Source of the DNA: an uncultured Lachnospiraceae bacterium
Lineage (GTDB): Bacteria; Bacillota; Clostridia; Lachnospirales; Lachnospiraceae
Length of the DNA stretch: 41,472 bases
NCBI GenBank assembly: GCA_947626915.1
Contig: CANQUA010000025.1
Location: forward strand, 1 to 41,472
Direction: 5' to 3'
The notes under the pieces were generated by a model. The model was not told the DNA's origin and searched no databases. It saw only the letters and a program-made list of their open reading frames with translations. The position numbers and the translations under genes were made by a program. Every line of letters starts with the position of its first letter. Position 1 is the first letter of the stretch. This document shows, piece by piece, positions 25,619 to 34,451 of the stretch.

Positions 25619-28033
25619 ATGCGGTATACATTTCAGGATTATCATAGATCGGAGATCCTGCGGGATCATCTGAAGCTGGGCGGCGGCAGTCCCCGGGGCG
25701 GGCGCATCGAGGTGAACAGTCTGTACCTGGAACGGGACGGGCGGCCGTGGATCGGCGTGATGGGAGAGTTCCATTTTTCCAGATACGACAGGGGAAAATG
25801 GTACGAGGAGCTGTGCAAGATGCGGGCCGGGGGGATCACGATCGTCTCCACCTACCTGTTCTGGATCTATCATGAAGAGACGGAAGGGGAGTTTGACTTT
25901 TCGGGAAGGCAGGACATCCGCGCGTTTATTCTGGAGGCACGGCGGGCGGGCCTGGAGGCGGTGATCCGCGTCGGCCCCTGGGCCCACGGCGAGTGCCGCA
26001 ACGGCGGCCTGCCGGACTGGATCCTGCGAAAATCCTATCCTGTGCGGCAGAATCATCCGGATTACCTGGAAAAGGTGCGGATCTGGTACCGGAAGATCGG
26101 CGAGCAGGTGCAGGGGCTGTTTTACGGGGACGGCGGCAATATCATCGGGGTCCAGCTGGAAAATGAACTGGTGGACCGGCCGGAACATCTGCGGACCTTG
26201 AAAAAGATCGCGCAGGAGGAGGGACTGATTGCGCCGCTTTATACGGTCACGGGCTGGAACAGCCGCTATGGGGCTAAGATCCCGAAGGACGAGGTGCTGC
26301 CGGTGTTCGGCGGCTATCCGGAAGCGCCGTGGACGGACCATCTGGAACCGCTGCCGCCCAATCCCCGCTACGCCTTTGACCGGAACCGGAATGATTCGGC
26401 CATCGGCGTCGATGTGATGAAGGACACGGATCAGGACGGCTGGCGTCTGCCTTACGAGCGGTACCCGTTCGCGACCTGCGAGCTGGGCGGCGGTATGCAG
26501 GCGACCCACCACAGGCGGCCCATTGTCAGCGGCATGGACATCTACGCGCTGGCCCTGGTGAGCCTGGGCAGCGGCAACAATCTGCCCGGCTACTATATGT
26601 ACCACGGCGGCACCAATCAGATCGGCCGTTATTCCACGCTGCAGGAATCGAAAAAGACCGGCTATCCCAACGATTATTCGATTTTGTCCTATGATTTTCA
26701 GGCCCCGGTCTCGGAGTATGGGGAGATTCGGGAATCGTACAGGCTTCTGAATCTTCTGCATCTGTTCCTCGGGGATTTCGGCGCGCGGCTGGCCCCCATG
26801 GAACTGACGGAATGCCGCCGGAAGGCGCTGCCGGAGGACACGGAGACGCTGCGGTGCGCCGTGCGGACCGATGGGGAGAGGGGCTTTGTTTTTGTGAATC
26901 ATTACAGCCGCCTGCAGAAGCTGACGCCGGCGGAGGCGGAATTTGAGGTCTGCGGCGTCCGTTTCCCGGCAGTCAGGGTGGACGGGGAGATCGGGTTCTT
27001 CCTGCCGTTTCGGATGGAATTGGGAGATGAGGAGCTGGAGTATGCGACGGCCCAACCCATCTGCCGCAGCGGAAACACATATTTCTTTGCGGCGGTACCG
27101 GGGATCGCGCCGGAATACCGGTTCGCGGACGGGGAAACCGTGTGCGCGGCAGCCGGGGAAACGGGGAGAAAACCGGGCGGAAACGCCGGCCGGGATTCCG
27201 GAAAGAACGCCGCGGGACCGCAGCCGGGGGACGGTGCAGAAACCGGCGAAACGGGAGCAGAGTTCTGGCCGGGAGACGGCACAGAAACTGGAAGAACCGG
27301 CCGGGAGTCCGAAAAGATCGCTGCGGGGATGCAGCTGGGAGGCGGTACAGGGACCGGCGAAACGGGAGCGGGACTGCAGCCTGGGAACGGTACAGAGACC
27401 GGCGAAACGGAAACAGAGACGTGGCCGGGATGCGGTACGGAAAATGGAAAAGCCGCCGTGAAGCTGCCGACGGGATCTGGCGTAAATTCGGGTACGGTAA
27501 GCCCCGGCCGGTACGGATTCACGAAAAACGGCGTCCGCATCGTCACGCTTTCCTGGGAAGAAGCTCTGTACCTGCGGCGGCTGGACGGCGAACTTGTGCT
27601 GGGAGACCGCTGCGATCTGTACCGGGCGGACGGAGAGATCCGCTGCGTGCAGGAGGGCAGTTTCTCTTACCGGCGATGGACCGGCGAGGGCTGGGAAGAC
27701 TGCTTTGCGGAGAGGCCGTTCTCCCAGGCCAAGCTGCGGATGGAGGAAACGCCGGAAGCGCCGTGCATCCGGGAGTTTGCGGCTTATGAGGAAGAGCTGC
27801 AGCTGGGCGGGGCGCGCAGATTGACCTGGAAAAAGCTGACGGTCAGCGGTCCGCAGGGGTTCGTGGAGATTCCCGACGTCTGCGACGCGGCCCAGATCTA
27901 TGTGGATGGGCGGCTGGCGGCGGATCAGTATTATTGCGGAAAGCCCTGGCGGATTCCGGCGGGGCTGCTTTACGGGAAAGATTGCCGGCTGGTTTATTCG
28001 GAGATGAAAGACGATTTTTACCGGGAGTTCTGA
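25619..28033 (+). CDS. GH35-type beta-galactosidase with a repeat insertion
   Basis: An 804-residue protein. The first ~330 residues are a GH35 barrel: GEFHFSRY, STYLFWIYHE, RVGPWAHGECRNGGLPDW, acid/base E183 in QLENELVD, and candidate nucleophile E288 in TCELGGG. Beta domains follow. Residues ~521-616 are low-complexity glycine/threonine/glutamate repeats inserted between beta domains. There is no signal peptide, so the enzyme would cleave imported galactosides. GAGGG lies ten bases before ATG 25619; an in-frame ATG at 25595 is possible but lacks a good binding site. It follows the GH2 gene closely and the two are probably co-transcribed. Confidence 0.88.
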   Translation: MRYTFQDYHRSEILRDHLKLGGGSPRGGRIEVNSLYLERDGRPWIGVMGEFHFSRYDRGKWYEELCKMRAGGITIVSTYLFWIYHEETEGEFDFSGRQDIRAFILEARRAGLEAVIRVGPWAHGECRNGGLPDWILRKSYPVRQNHPDYLEKVRIWYRKIGEQVQGLFYGDGGNIIGVQLENELVDRPEHLRTLKKIAQEEGLIAPLYTVTGWNSRYGAKIPKDEVLPVFGGYPEAPWTDHLEPLPPNPRYAFDRNRNDSAIGVDVMKDTDQDGWRLPYERYPFATCELGGGMQATHHRRPIVSGMDIYALALVSLGSGNNLPGYYMYHGGTNQIGRYSTLQESKKTGYPNDYSILSYDFQAPVSEYGEIRESYRLLNLLHLFLGDFGARLAPMELTECRRKALPEDTETLRCAVRTDGERGFVFVNHYSRLQKLTPAEAEFEVCGVRFPAVRVDGEIGFFLPFRMELGDEELEYATAQPICRSGNTYFFAAVPGIAPEYRFADGETVCAAAGETGRKPGGNAGRDSGKNAAGPQPGDGAETGETGAEFWPGDGTETGRTGRESEKIAAGMQLGGGTGTGETGAGLQPGNGTETGETETETWPGCGTENGKAAVKLPTGSGVNSGTVSPGRYGFTKNGVRIVTLSWEEALYLRRLDGELVLGDRCDLYRADGEIRCVQEGSFSYRRWTGEGWEDCFAERPFSQAKLRMEETPEAPCIREFAAYEEELQLGGARRLTWKKLTVSGPQGFVEIPDVCDAAQIYVDGRLAADQYYCGKPWRIPAGLLYGKDCRLVYSEMKDDFYREF
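27180..27465. repeat. 45-bp in-frame repeat inserted in the GH35 gene
   Basis: About five units of 45 bases encode 15-residue segments such as GDGAETGETGAEFWP, GDGTETGRTGRESEK, GGGTGTGETGAGLQP and GNGTETGETETETWP. A 21-base stretch interrupts the series after the second unit. All lengths keep the frame. Confidence 0.9.
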
Positions 28034-28066
28034 AAATACGGCGCAGGCATGCCGGCCGAAAAGACT

Positions 28067-28095
28067 TTGACAAGATGGGAAAATTATGCTATCAT
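28067..28095 (+). promoter_or_regulatory. Sigma-A promoter of the Uma2-family gene
   Basis: TTGACA at 28067-28072 and TATCAT at 28090-28095 with a 17-base spacer. Confidence 0.82.
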
Positions 28096-28111
28096 TACCT
28101 CATGATTCAGG

Positions 28112-28130
28112 TCGGGACAATCTGTCCCGA
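28112..28130. promoter_or_regulatory. Perfect palindrome just downstream of the promoter
   Basis: TCGGGACA-ATC-TGTCCCGA has 8-bp arms around a 3-base centre. It begins about ten bases after the expected transcription start. It could be an operator or a 5' UTR hairpin. Confidence 0.75.
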
Positions 28131-28250
28131 AGATTCTGCAGGTTCTTGTTTCCGAGGTGAATATCGCCGCAGATTCAAGATGAAACATTTCATACATGTA
28201 TCGCGGGGATGATAGTTCGGCAGCGGAACGAGGAAAAGGAGGCGCCGCCC

Positions 28251-28865
28251 ATGCCCGTATATGTGGGAGAGGAAGAGGTAATCAAAAAGAATATGGCATT
28301 AGCGCAGGAGAAGACGTATACGGCGGAGTTTATCGAGGCTTTGCCGGAGGATGTGAGAGCGGAGCTGATCGACGGGCAGCTGTTTTACATGGCGACGCCG
28401 ACGACGGAGCATCAGGATCTGATCATGTTTCTGACAGGTCATATGTGGAACCATATCCGGGCGAATCAGGGCAGCTGCAAGGTGGTCGCGTCTCCCATTG
28501 CGGTCTATCTGAACCAGGACGACCGTACCTATCTGGAACCGGACGTGGTGCTGGTCTGCGACCGCGGCAAATTGCTGCGGAAAGGCTGCTGGGGAGCGCC
28601 GGATATGGTGGCGGAGATCATTTCCCCCAGCACCCAGAGCCGGGATTATCTGCTGAAACTGAACCAATACCAGGCGGCGGGCGTGCGCGTTTACTGGATC
28701 CTGGATACAGCCCGGGAGACGATCCACGTTTACGATTTCGAATTGGGTCAAAAAGAAACCTATACGTTCGCGGACACGGTTCCGGTGCGGCTGCTGGACG
28801 GACTGAAGATCGATTTCGGCGGGTTCGAGCTGTGGAAAGAACCGGAGAGCGAACCGCCCCAGTGA
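28251..28865 (+). CDS. Uma2-family (DUF820) putative PD-(D/E)XK nuclease-fold protein
   Basis: A 204-residue protein. The family core is visible: AELIDGQLFYM, then EPDVVLVCD, VAEIISPSTQSRD and KLNQYQAAGVRVYWILD. The acidic residues in EPD and the AEI strand match the restriction-endonuclease-like fold of Uma2 proteins. Their biological role is largely unknown; many occur as stand-alone genes, as here. AAAGGAGG (28235-28242) sets the ATG at 28251; an ATG at 28209 is in frame but has no binding site. The leader is about 150 bases long. Confidence 0.88.
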   Translation: MPVYVGEEEVIKKNMALAQEKTYTAEFIEALPEDVRAELIDGQLFYMATPTTEHQDLIMFLTGHMWNHIRANQGSCKVVASPIAVYLNQDDRTYLEPDVVLVCDRGKLLRKGCWGAPDMVAEIISPSTQSRDYLLKLNQYQAAGVRVYWILDTARETIHVYDFELGQKETYTFADTVPVRLLDGLKIDFGGFELWKEPESEPPQ

Positions 28866-29002
28866 TGGAACGGGGCTTTTCCCGGGAGGGGAGCGGCCGG
28901 AGACATATAAAACGGAGGCCGGAGTATCCATTGCCGGGACCGGTGAAGCCCGGCTGCGGGAACTGACAGGATCGGGTCAAAACGCCTGCGATCGCTGCGG
29001 AG

Positions 29003-29097
29003 GGAACCTGCGCCCGGGAGAGTCGCCGCAGATGGCTCCCTGGGACATTTGCCCGCGCGGGGAAGCAGAAGGAACCTGCGCCCGGGGGAGTCGCCGC
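29003..29097. repeat. 68-bp imperfect duplication before pepF
   Basis: GGAACCTGCGCCCGG followed by GAGTCGCCGC occurs at 29003 and again at 29071. The rest of 28866-29134 holds no gene that I can see. Confidence 0.85.
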
Positions 29098-29134
29098 GCT
29101 TTGCGGCAAACAGAGTGAAAAGGAGAATAACAGG

Positions 29135-30937
29135 ATGGAACTTTTGATGAGAAAGGATGTCCCGGAGAAACTGACCTGGGACCTGTCCGCGATCTATAAG
29201 ACGGAAGAGGCTATGTACGCGGACGCGGAGAAGATGGAAGCCCTGAGCCGGGAGATCGAGGCCGAATATAAGGGGAAGCTGGACACGCCGGAGCGGATCA
29301 ACGCCTGCCTGGATCAGTACCGGGAACTGGACGCCCTGGTCACGCTGGTGTCCAATTATACGGACCTGGCCGTGTCCGTGGATTATTACGACGCGCACAA
29401 TCAGGAGCGCAACGACCGGATCAGCCGGATCGTGTCGGAGATCTACAGCCGCCTGAGCTTTATCGACAATGAGATCGTAGAGCAGGAGGATGCGGTGCTT
29501 CAGGCGGCCATCGGTATGGCGACGGCCAACCGGCTGTACCTGGAGAATACGCTGCGGTCCAAGCCTCACATGCTGGACGCTTCTACGGAGCGGGCGCTGG
29601 CGGCGCTTTCCAATACGTTCAATACGCCGTACCAGGTATACAATATGGCCAAACTGGCGGATATGCGCTTCCCGTCCTTTACCGTGGACGGGCAGGAGTA
29701 CCCGCTGGGCTATTCCCTGTATGAGGATGATTATGAATACGATTCCCGCACGGAGGTCCGCCGCGCGGCGTTTGAGGCGTTTTATAAAAAGCTGGGAGAG
29801 TATAAGAATGTGACGGCCGCCGCGTATCAGGCCCAGGTCCAGATGGAGAAGACGTTTGCCAACCTGCGGGGCTTCCGGACGGTGTTTGACCGCAATCTGT
29901 TCGCTGACAAGGTGGACAGGAGCCTTTACGACCGCCAGATCGACCGGATCATGGAGCATCTGGCACCCCATATGAGGAAATACGCCCGCCTGCTGCAGCG
30001 GATCCACGGCCTGGAGAAAATGACCTACGCGGACCTGAAGATCCCGGTGGATCCGGATTACGATCCCAGGGTGACGATCGAGGAATCGGAGCGGTATATC
30101 GTGGAGGGACTGTCCGTGCTCGGGGAGGATTATCAGGAAATGGTACGGGAAGCCTACCGGGACCGTTGGGTGGATTTCGCGAAAAATCAGGGCAAATCCA
30201 CCGGCGGCTTCTGCGCCAGCCCCTACGGGAACCACTCTTATATTCTTTTGAACTGGAACGAGCGGATGTCGGACGTGTTTACGCTGGCCCATGAGCTGGG
30301 GCATGCGGGACATTTCAGGGCCTGCAACGCGGCGCAGTCTATTTTTGACACTAATGTATCCGGCTATTTCGTGGAAGCGCCCTCGACGATGAACGAGCTG
30401 ATCATGGGCCATTATCTGCTGAAGACAAACCCGGATCCCCGGTTCCGCCGCTGGGTTCTCAGTTCCATGGTGGGGCATACCTATTATCACAATTTTGTAA
30501 CCCATCTGCTGGAAGCGGCTTATCAGCGGGAGGTGTACCGGATCATCGAGGCGGGCGGAAGCGTCCAGGCCGAGACGCTGGACCGACTGATGCGGGAGAC
30601 GCTGGAGCGGTTCTGGGGCGACGCGGTGGAGATTCTTCCCGGTTCGGAACTGACCTGGATGCGGCAGCCCCATTACTACATGGGCCTGTATTCCTACACC
30701 TACAGCGCCGGGCTGACCATAGCGACCCAGGTCTGCAAGCGGATCGAGAAAGAGGGCCAGCCGGCAGTGGACGACTGGAAACGGGTTCTGGCCGCCGGCG
30801 GCACGAAGACGCCGGTGGAGCTGGCGCAGATGGCCGGCGTGGACATCACGACGGACGGACCGCTTCTGGACACGATCGCCTATATCGGGGAAATGATCGA
30901 CGAGATCTGCGCGCTGACGGAGGAGCTGGGCGGCTGA
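29135..30937 (+). CDS. pepF: Oligoendopeptidase F (M3 family)
   Basis: A 600-residue cytoplasmic zinc metallopeptidase that cleaves oligopeptides. The zinc motif HELGHAGHF starts at H386, and the following EAPSTMNEL supplies the third zinc ligand. The N-terminal helical domain and overall length are typical. AAAGGAG (29118-29124) is ten bases before the ATG. It stands alone; a long hairpin follows at 31003. Confidence 0.95.
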   Translation: MELLMRKDVPEKLTWDLSAIYKTEEAMYADAEKMEALSREIEAEYKGKLDTPERINACLDQYRELDALVTLVSNYTDLAVSVDYYDAHNQERNDRISRIVSEIYSRLSFIDNEIVEQEDAVLQAAIGMATANRLYLENTLRSKPHMLDASTERALAALSNTFNTPYQVYNMAKLADMRFPSFTVDGQEYPLGYSLYEDDYEYDSRTEVRRAAFEAFYKKLGEYKNVTAAAYQAQVQMEKTFANLRGFRTVFDRNLFADKVDRSLYDRQIDRIMEHLAPHMRKYARLLQRIHGLEKMTYADLKIPVDPDYDPRVTIEESERYIVEGLSVLGEDYQEMVREAYRDRWVDFAKNQGKSTGGFCASPYGNHSYILLNWNERMSDVFTLAHELGHAGHFRACNAAQSIFDTNVSGYFVEAPSTMNELIMGHYLLKTNPDPRFRRWVLSSMVGHTYYHNFVTHLLEAAYQREVYRIIEAGGSVQAETLDRLMRETLERFWGDAVEILPGSELTWMRQPHYYMGLYSYTYSAGLTIATQVCKRIEKEGQPAVDDWKRVLAAGGTKTPVELAQMAGVDITTDGPLLDTIAYIGEMIDEICALTEELGG

Positions 30938-31002
30938 GCGGTGAAAGAACCGGCCGCCTGACCGTCACAGGAATTGTCCGTCCGTCCGCCGCAAAAATCA
31001 AA

Positions 31003-31061
31003 AGGGGCTGCTGAAAACATATGGGATCGTCGGCGATTCCCTCTGTTTTGCAGCAGCCCCT
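31003..31061. terminator. Long hairpin, terminator-like; related to the palindromic element ends
   Basis: AGGGGCTGCTGAAAACA (31003-31019) pairs with TGTTTTGCAGCAGCCCCT (31044-31061) with one bulged base. On the minus strand the stem is followed by TTTGATTTTTGC, so it should terminate the minus-strand small gene; it may also end pepF. The outer sequence matches the termini of repeat elements A (9214) and B (36185), with the middle removed. Confidence 0.75.
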
Positions 31062-31092
31062 GCGGCGTGCTTTTGTATGAAAAGCGGAAAGC

Positions 31093-31254
31093 TTATTCCT
31101 CATTCTGCTTTTTCATCTTTTTCGGCAGAATGTAGCGGAGATAGTAGTTGTGGTAACGTTCCGCCGTCGCATCCAGAAGCGTGCGCTGGATGTCCTCCGC
31201 CTGCCAGTTGTGCCAGTCGTTGAGATAGATGCTGTCGATGGAAAAAAGTGCCAT
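31093..31254 (-). CDS. Small protein of 53 residues, function unknown
   Basis: The minus strand encodes a 53-residue protein starting MALFSIDSIYLNDW and ending KKMKKQNEE. An AAGGGAGGG ribosome binding site lies at 31261-31269, six bases before the start. TATAAT (minus strand, 31341-31346) with TTTACT 16 bases further upstream makes a plausible promoter, and a terminator-like hairpin follows the stop. It is aromatic in the middle and basic at the end, with no membrane helix. I do not recognise a family. It is divergent from the PucR-type regulator and shares its control region. Confidence 0.75.
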   Translation of the reverse strand: MALFSIDSIYLNDWHNWQAEDIQRTLLDATAERYHNYYLRYILPKKMKKQNEE

Positions 31255-31340
31255 AATAAAACCCTCCCTTATCTATGTGTCTTTCTGGTAAAGACAAATG
31301 TGTTTGTTTCACATCCGTTCCGGTTACTTACGATGATTTT

Positions 31341-31422
31341 ATTATAATACATATTTTTCCAAAGTAAATGGGAAAAAAGTTTAAATCTGCCCGTCAAAAT
31401 ATGTATTTAAAGTACATATTTT
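31341..31422. promoter_or_regulatory. Shared control region with a 10-bp-arm inverted repeat and an extra half-site
   Basis: AAAATATGTA (31396-31405) and TACATATTTT (31413-31422) form a perfect inverted repeat with a 7-base centre. The exact half-site TACATATTTT recurs at 31348-31357, directly beside the -10 of the minus-strand small gene. The layout suits a dimeric regulator, most simply the PucR-type protein itself, controlling both directions. Confidence 0.75.
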
Positions 31423-31445
31423 AGCGGGACAATGGAGGATTAAGG

Positions 31446-32663
31446 ATGTCTGTAACCCTGCAGAAGCTGTTTCATGAGAATGAAGCCCTCTTTAAATTGT
31501 CTCTGGCTGCCGGACAGAACGGCGTCGGGAACGTGGTCAGCTGGGTCTATATGCTGGAGGATGAGACGATCACTTCCTTTTTTCACGGCACGGAGCTGGC
31601 GGTGACCACCTGCATGAAATCGGAGCGGGACGGGGACTGGCTCTATACGCTGGTGCAGCGGCTGTGCGAATGCGACGCGGCGGGCCTGATCATCAATACG
31701 GGGCGCTTTCTGTTCGAGATCCCGCGGCCGGTGCTGGATTTCTGCAACGCCCATGAATTCCCGCTGTTTACGATGCCCTGGGAGATCCGGATCACCGATC
31801 TGGTCCAGAGCTTCTGCGTCCGGATCATGAACGACCAGTACGAGGCCACGCTGCACGATCAGGCCATCCGGGACGTGATCCTGAAGCGGGACAATCTGGC
31901 CGAATGCCGTGATATCCTGGGGCAGTATTATGATCTGGCCGGGCGGTTCACGGTCTTCTGTATTTACATCCGGCAGACGGCGGGCGCGGCGGAGGAAGGG
32001 AGCAGCCGGGAGTACCTGCTGGAAAACCGCATCCGCAGGCTGAAGCGCGCTCCGTCCGCAGCCAGCGTTCATGTGGGCCTGCTGAAATTTGAGAGCTATC
32101 TGCTGATCGTGCTCAACAATGCCTCCGCCCCCATGGTGCAGCAGATCCGGGATCTGATCCTGGACGTGTACGCCGACAGCGTGAAGACGCATGATATTTT
32201 TGTGGGAGTGGGGATCGAGGCGGAAGGCCTGGAACGGCTGGACCAGAGCTATAACCGGGCCGCCACCGCCATGCGCATGGCGATGTACCGTCATGAGCCG
32301 GCCATCCGGTTTGAGGATATGGGCTTTTATAAGATCCTGTTTTCGGTCAAGGACGAGGAAGTGCTTTACGCCTACGCCGACGAGATCCTGGGGCCGCTGG
32401 ACCGTTATGACGCAAAGAACCATTCCTACGTGGAACTGTTAAAAACGTATATCCGGCAGGACCGGAGCCTGGCGGGGACGGCGGAAGCGCTTTTCATGCA
32501 CCGCAACACGGTCAATTATCAGATCCAGAAAATGAAAGAGCTGCTGGGTTCTCCGCTTAAAACCCTGGAGGATTTGTTCCCCTACCAGGTGGCGCTGGCG
32601 ATCCGGGATATGGAGGGAAACGCGGAAAGAGGCCGGGAGAAGCACGAGAGGGACAGTTCGTGA
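31446..32663 (+). CDS. PucR-family transcriptional regulator
   Basis: A 405-residue regulator. Residues ~5-125 form the PucR N-terminal sensor domain (VSWVYMLEDETITSFFHGTEL). A GGDEF-like middle region is followed by the C-terminal helix-turn-helix of the PucR/CdaR type: LKTYIRQDRSLAGTAEALFMHRNTVNYQIQKM (in two parts, about 340-375). GGAGG (31434-31438) sets the ATG. Family members respond to purine catabolites, amino acids or sugars acids; no effector can be named here. The palindrome 25 bases upstream suggests autoregulation. Confidence 0.9.
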   Translation: MSVTLQKLFHENEALFKLSLAAGQNGVGNVVSWVYMLEDETITSFFHGTELAVTTCMKSERDGDWLYTLVQRLCECDAAGLIINTGRFLFEIPRPVLDFCNAHEFPLFTMPWEIRITDLVQSFCVRIMNDQYEATLHDQAIRDVILKRDNLAECRDILGQYYDLAGRFTVFCIYIRQTAGAAEEGSSREYLLENRIRRLKRAPSAASVHVGLLKFESYLLIVLNNASAPMVQQIRDLILDVYADSVKTHDIFVGVGIEAEGLERLDQSYNRAATAMRMAMYRHEPAIRFEDMGFYKILFSVKDEEVLYAYADEILGPLDRYDAKNHSYVELLKTYIRQDRSLAGTAEALFMHRNTVNYQIQKMKELLGSPLKTLEDLFPYQVALAIRDMEGNAERGREKHERDSS

Positions 32664-32754
32664 AAGGGAGCGTTTTGCGGCGGACCGCGGACGGGTTTTG
32701 ACGGGAGAAGGCGGAAAAACTCTTTGGGATTTATCAAATTTAAGAAGATATTTA

Positions 32755-32783
32755 TTGTCATTGCCGCGGGTTTTCTGTATAAT
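32755..32783 (+). promoter_or_regulatory. Sigma-A promoter of hisHF
   Basis: TTGTCA at 32755-32760 and TATAAT at 32778-32783 with a 17-base spacer, about 115 bases before hisH. Confidence 0.82.
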
Positions 32784-32898
32784 GGGAAATGCTGGAGAGA
32801 AGACATGGTCCGCGCAGCCGCGTATGTCCCGGCAGACGAAACGGAGCGGAGGGACAGAGCCGCGCGGAACATAAAACGGACAGGAAGGACGAAAGACC

Positions 32899-33513
32899 GT
32901 GACAGCGATCATCGATTATGACGCGGGAAATTTAAGAAGCGTGGAAAAAGCGCTGGAGGCTCTGGGCGAGGAAGCCTGCGCGACCAGGGATCCGGAGACG
33001 ATACTTGGCGCGGACCGGGTGATTCTGCCGGGCGTGGGGGCGTTTGGAGACGCGATGGAGAAGCTGCGGCAGTACGGTTTGACCGGGACGGTCCGGCAGG
33101 CGGCGGGCAGCGGGAAGCCGTTTCTGGGGATCTGCCTGGGACTGCAGCTTTTGTTTGAGAGCAGCGAGGAGAGTCCCGGCGTGCCGGGGCTGGGGATCCT
33201 GAAAGGAAAGATCCTGCGGCTTCCAAAGCAGGCGGGATTGAAGATCCCTCACATGGGATGGAACGATCTGGAGATTGCCCCGGGAAGCAGGCTGTTTCGC
33301 GGGATCCCGCAGGAGTCTTTTGTGTATTTCGTCCATTCCTACTATCTGGAGGCGGAGGACGCCGGTATAGTGGCGGCCACCGCCGGTTACGGCGTACGGA
33401 TCCACGCGGCGGCGGAGCGGGGCAATGTGTTCGCCTGCCAGTTCCATCCGGAAAAAAGCGGCGGCGTGGGCCTGCGGATCCTGAAGAATTTTGTGGAGAT
33501 GGAGTTATGCTGA
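32899..33513 (+). CDS. hisH: Imidazole glycerol phosphate synthase, glutamine amidotransferase subunit
   Basis: This 204-residue class I amidotransferase releases ammonia from glutamine for HisF. The catalytic triad is present: C79 in GICLG, H183 and E185 in FHPEKSG. The start is GTG at 32899, placed by the conserved [16 protein letters not shown] and the AGGAAGGA upstream. It overlaps hisF by seven bases, fitting a heterodimer made in equal amounts. The remaining histidine genes are not in the window. Confidence 0.95.
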   Translation: MTAIIDYDAGNLRSVEKALEALGEEACATRDPETILGADRVILPGVGAFGDAMEKLRQYGLTGTVRQAAGSGKPFLGICLGLQLLFESSEESPGVPGLGILKGKILRLPKQAGLKIPHMGWNDLEIAPGSRLFRGIPQESFVYFVHSYYLEAEDAGIVAATAGYGVRIHAAAERGNVFACQFHPEKSGGVGLRILKNFVEMELC

Positions 33514-34304
33514 CGAAACGGATCATCCCCTGCCTGGACGTGCATAACGGACGGGTGGTCAAGGGCGTGAATTTTGTGAATCTGCGGGACGCCGGGGACC
33601 CGGTGGAGATCGGCGCGGCCTACGACAAAGCCGGGGCGGACGAGCTGGTGTTTCTCGATATCACGGCTTCCTCCGACGACCGGGCCACGGTGGTGGATAT
33701 GGTGCGGCGGGTGGCGGAGACCGTGTTCATTCCGTTTACGGTGGGCGGAGGCATTCGCAGCGTCGAGGATTTCCGGCGGCTTCTGCGGGAGGGGGCCGAT
33801 AAGATCTCGATCAATTCCTCGGCCATCAATACGCCCCGCCTGATTTCCGACGCGGCGGACAAGTTCGGCCGCCAGTGCGTCGTGGTGGCCATCGACGCCA
33901 GACGGAGGGCCGACGGGACCGGCTGGAACGTCTATAAAAACGGAGGCCGGATCGATACGGGGCTGGACGCCGTGGAGTGGGCGAGGAAGGCGGACCGGCT
34001 GGGCGCGGGCGAGATCCTGCTGACCAGTATGGACTGCGACGGGACGAAAGCGGGTTATGACAATGAACTGACCGCCTGCATCGCGGAGCAGGTTTCGGTT
34101 CCGGTGATCGCGTCCGGCGGCGCGGGGACGCTGGAGCATTTTTACGACGCGCTGACCGTGGGGAAAGCAGACGCGGCGCTGGCGGCGTCCCTTTTCCATT
34201 ATAAAGAGCTGGAGATCCGGCAGGTGAAAGAATACCTGGCGGGAAGAGGCGTGGCGGTGCGGCGGACGGAAGCTTCGGCGGACGCGCCGGCCGGTTCTTT
34301 ATAG
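33507..34304 (+). CDS. hisF: Imidazole glycerol phosphate synthase, cyclase subunit
   Basis: A 265-residue TIM-barrel enzyme that forms imidazole glycerol phosphate and AICAR using ammonia from HisH. Hallmarks are the N-terminal RIIPCLDV (catalytic Asp near 11), VKGVNF, GGGIRS and [13 protein letters not shown] with the second catalytic Asp. The start overlaps the hisH stop. Confidence 0.96.
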   Translation: MLTKRIIPCLDVHNGRVVKGVNFVNLRDAGDPVEIGAAYDKAGADELVFLDITASSDDRATVVDMVRRVAETVFIPFTVGGGIRSVEDFRRLLREGADKISINSSAINTPRLISDAADKFGRQCVVVAIDARRRADGTGWNVYKNGGRIDTGLDAVEWARKADRLGAGEILLTSMDCDGTKAGYDNELTACIAEQVSVPVIASGGAGTLEHFYDALTVGKADAALAASLFHYKELEIRQVKEYLAGRGVAVRRTEASADAPAGSL

Positions 34305-34451
34305 CGCGCGGGCCGTTCCGGCAGAGAGAGGCACGGCCTTGGCCGATGCGCCGTTCGGGCCGGGACGGAAGTTTGGCCGGGAAAGGGACAGCCGGAACGG
34401 GAATTTGCGGGAAGACGCGAACGGCGGGATCAAATTGCAAAGGAGAAAGCG

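Noticed and set aside
25181-27055. A 624-codon minus-strand open frame
   Set aside because: It is antisense to the conserved GH2 and GH35 sequences, with no recognisable domain.
28760-30673. A 637-codon minus-strand open frame
   Set aside because: It lies opposite pepF, whose zinc motif and length are canonical.
31441-32440. Minus-strand open frame opposite the PucR-type gene
   Set aside because: It is antisense to clearly conserved sensor and helix-turn-helix domains.
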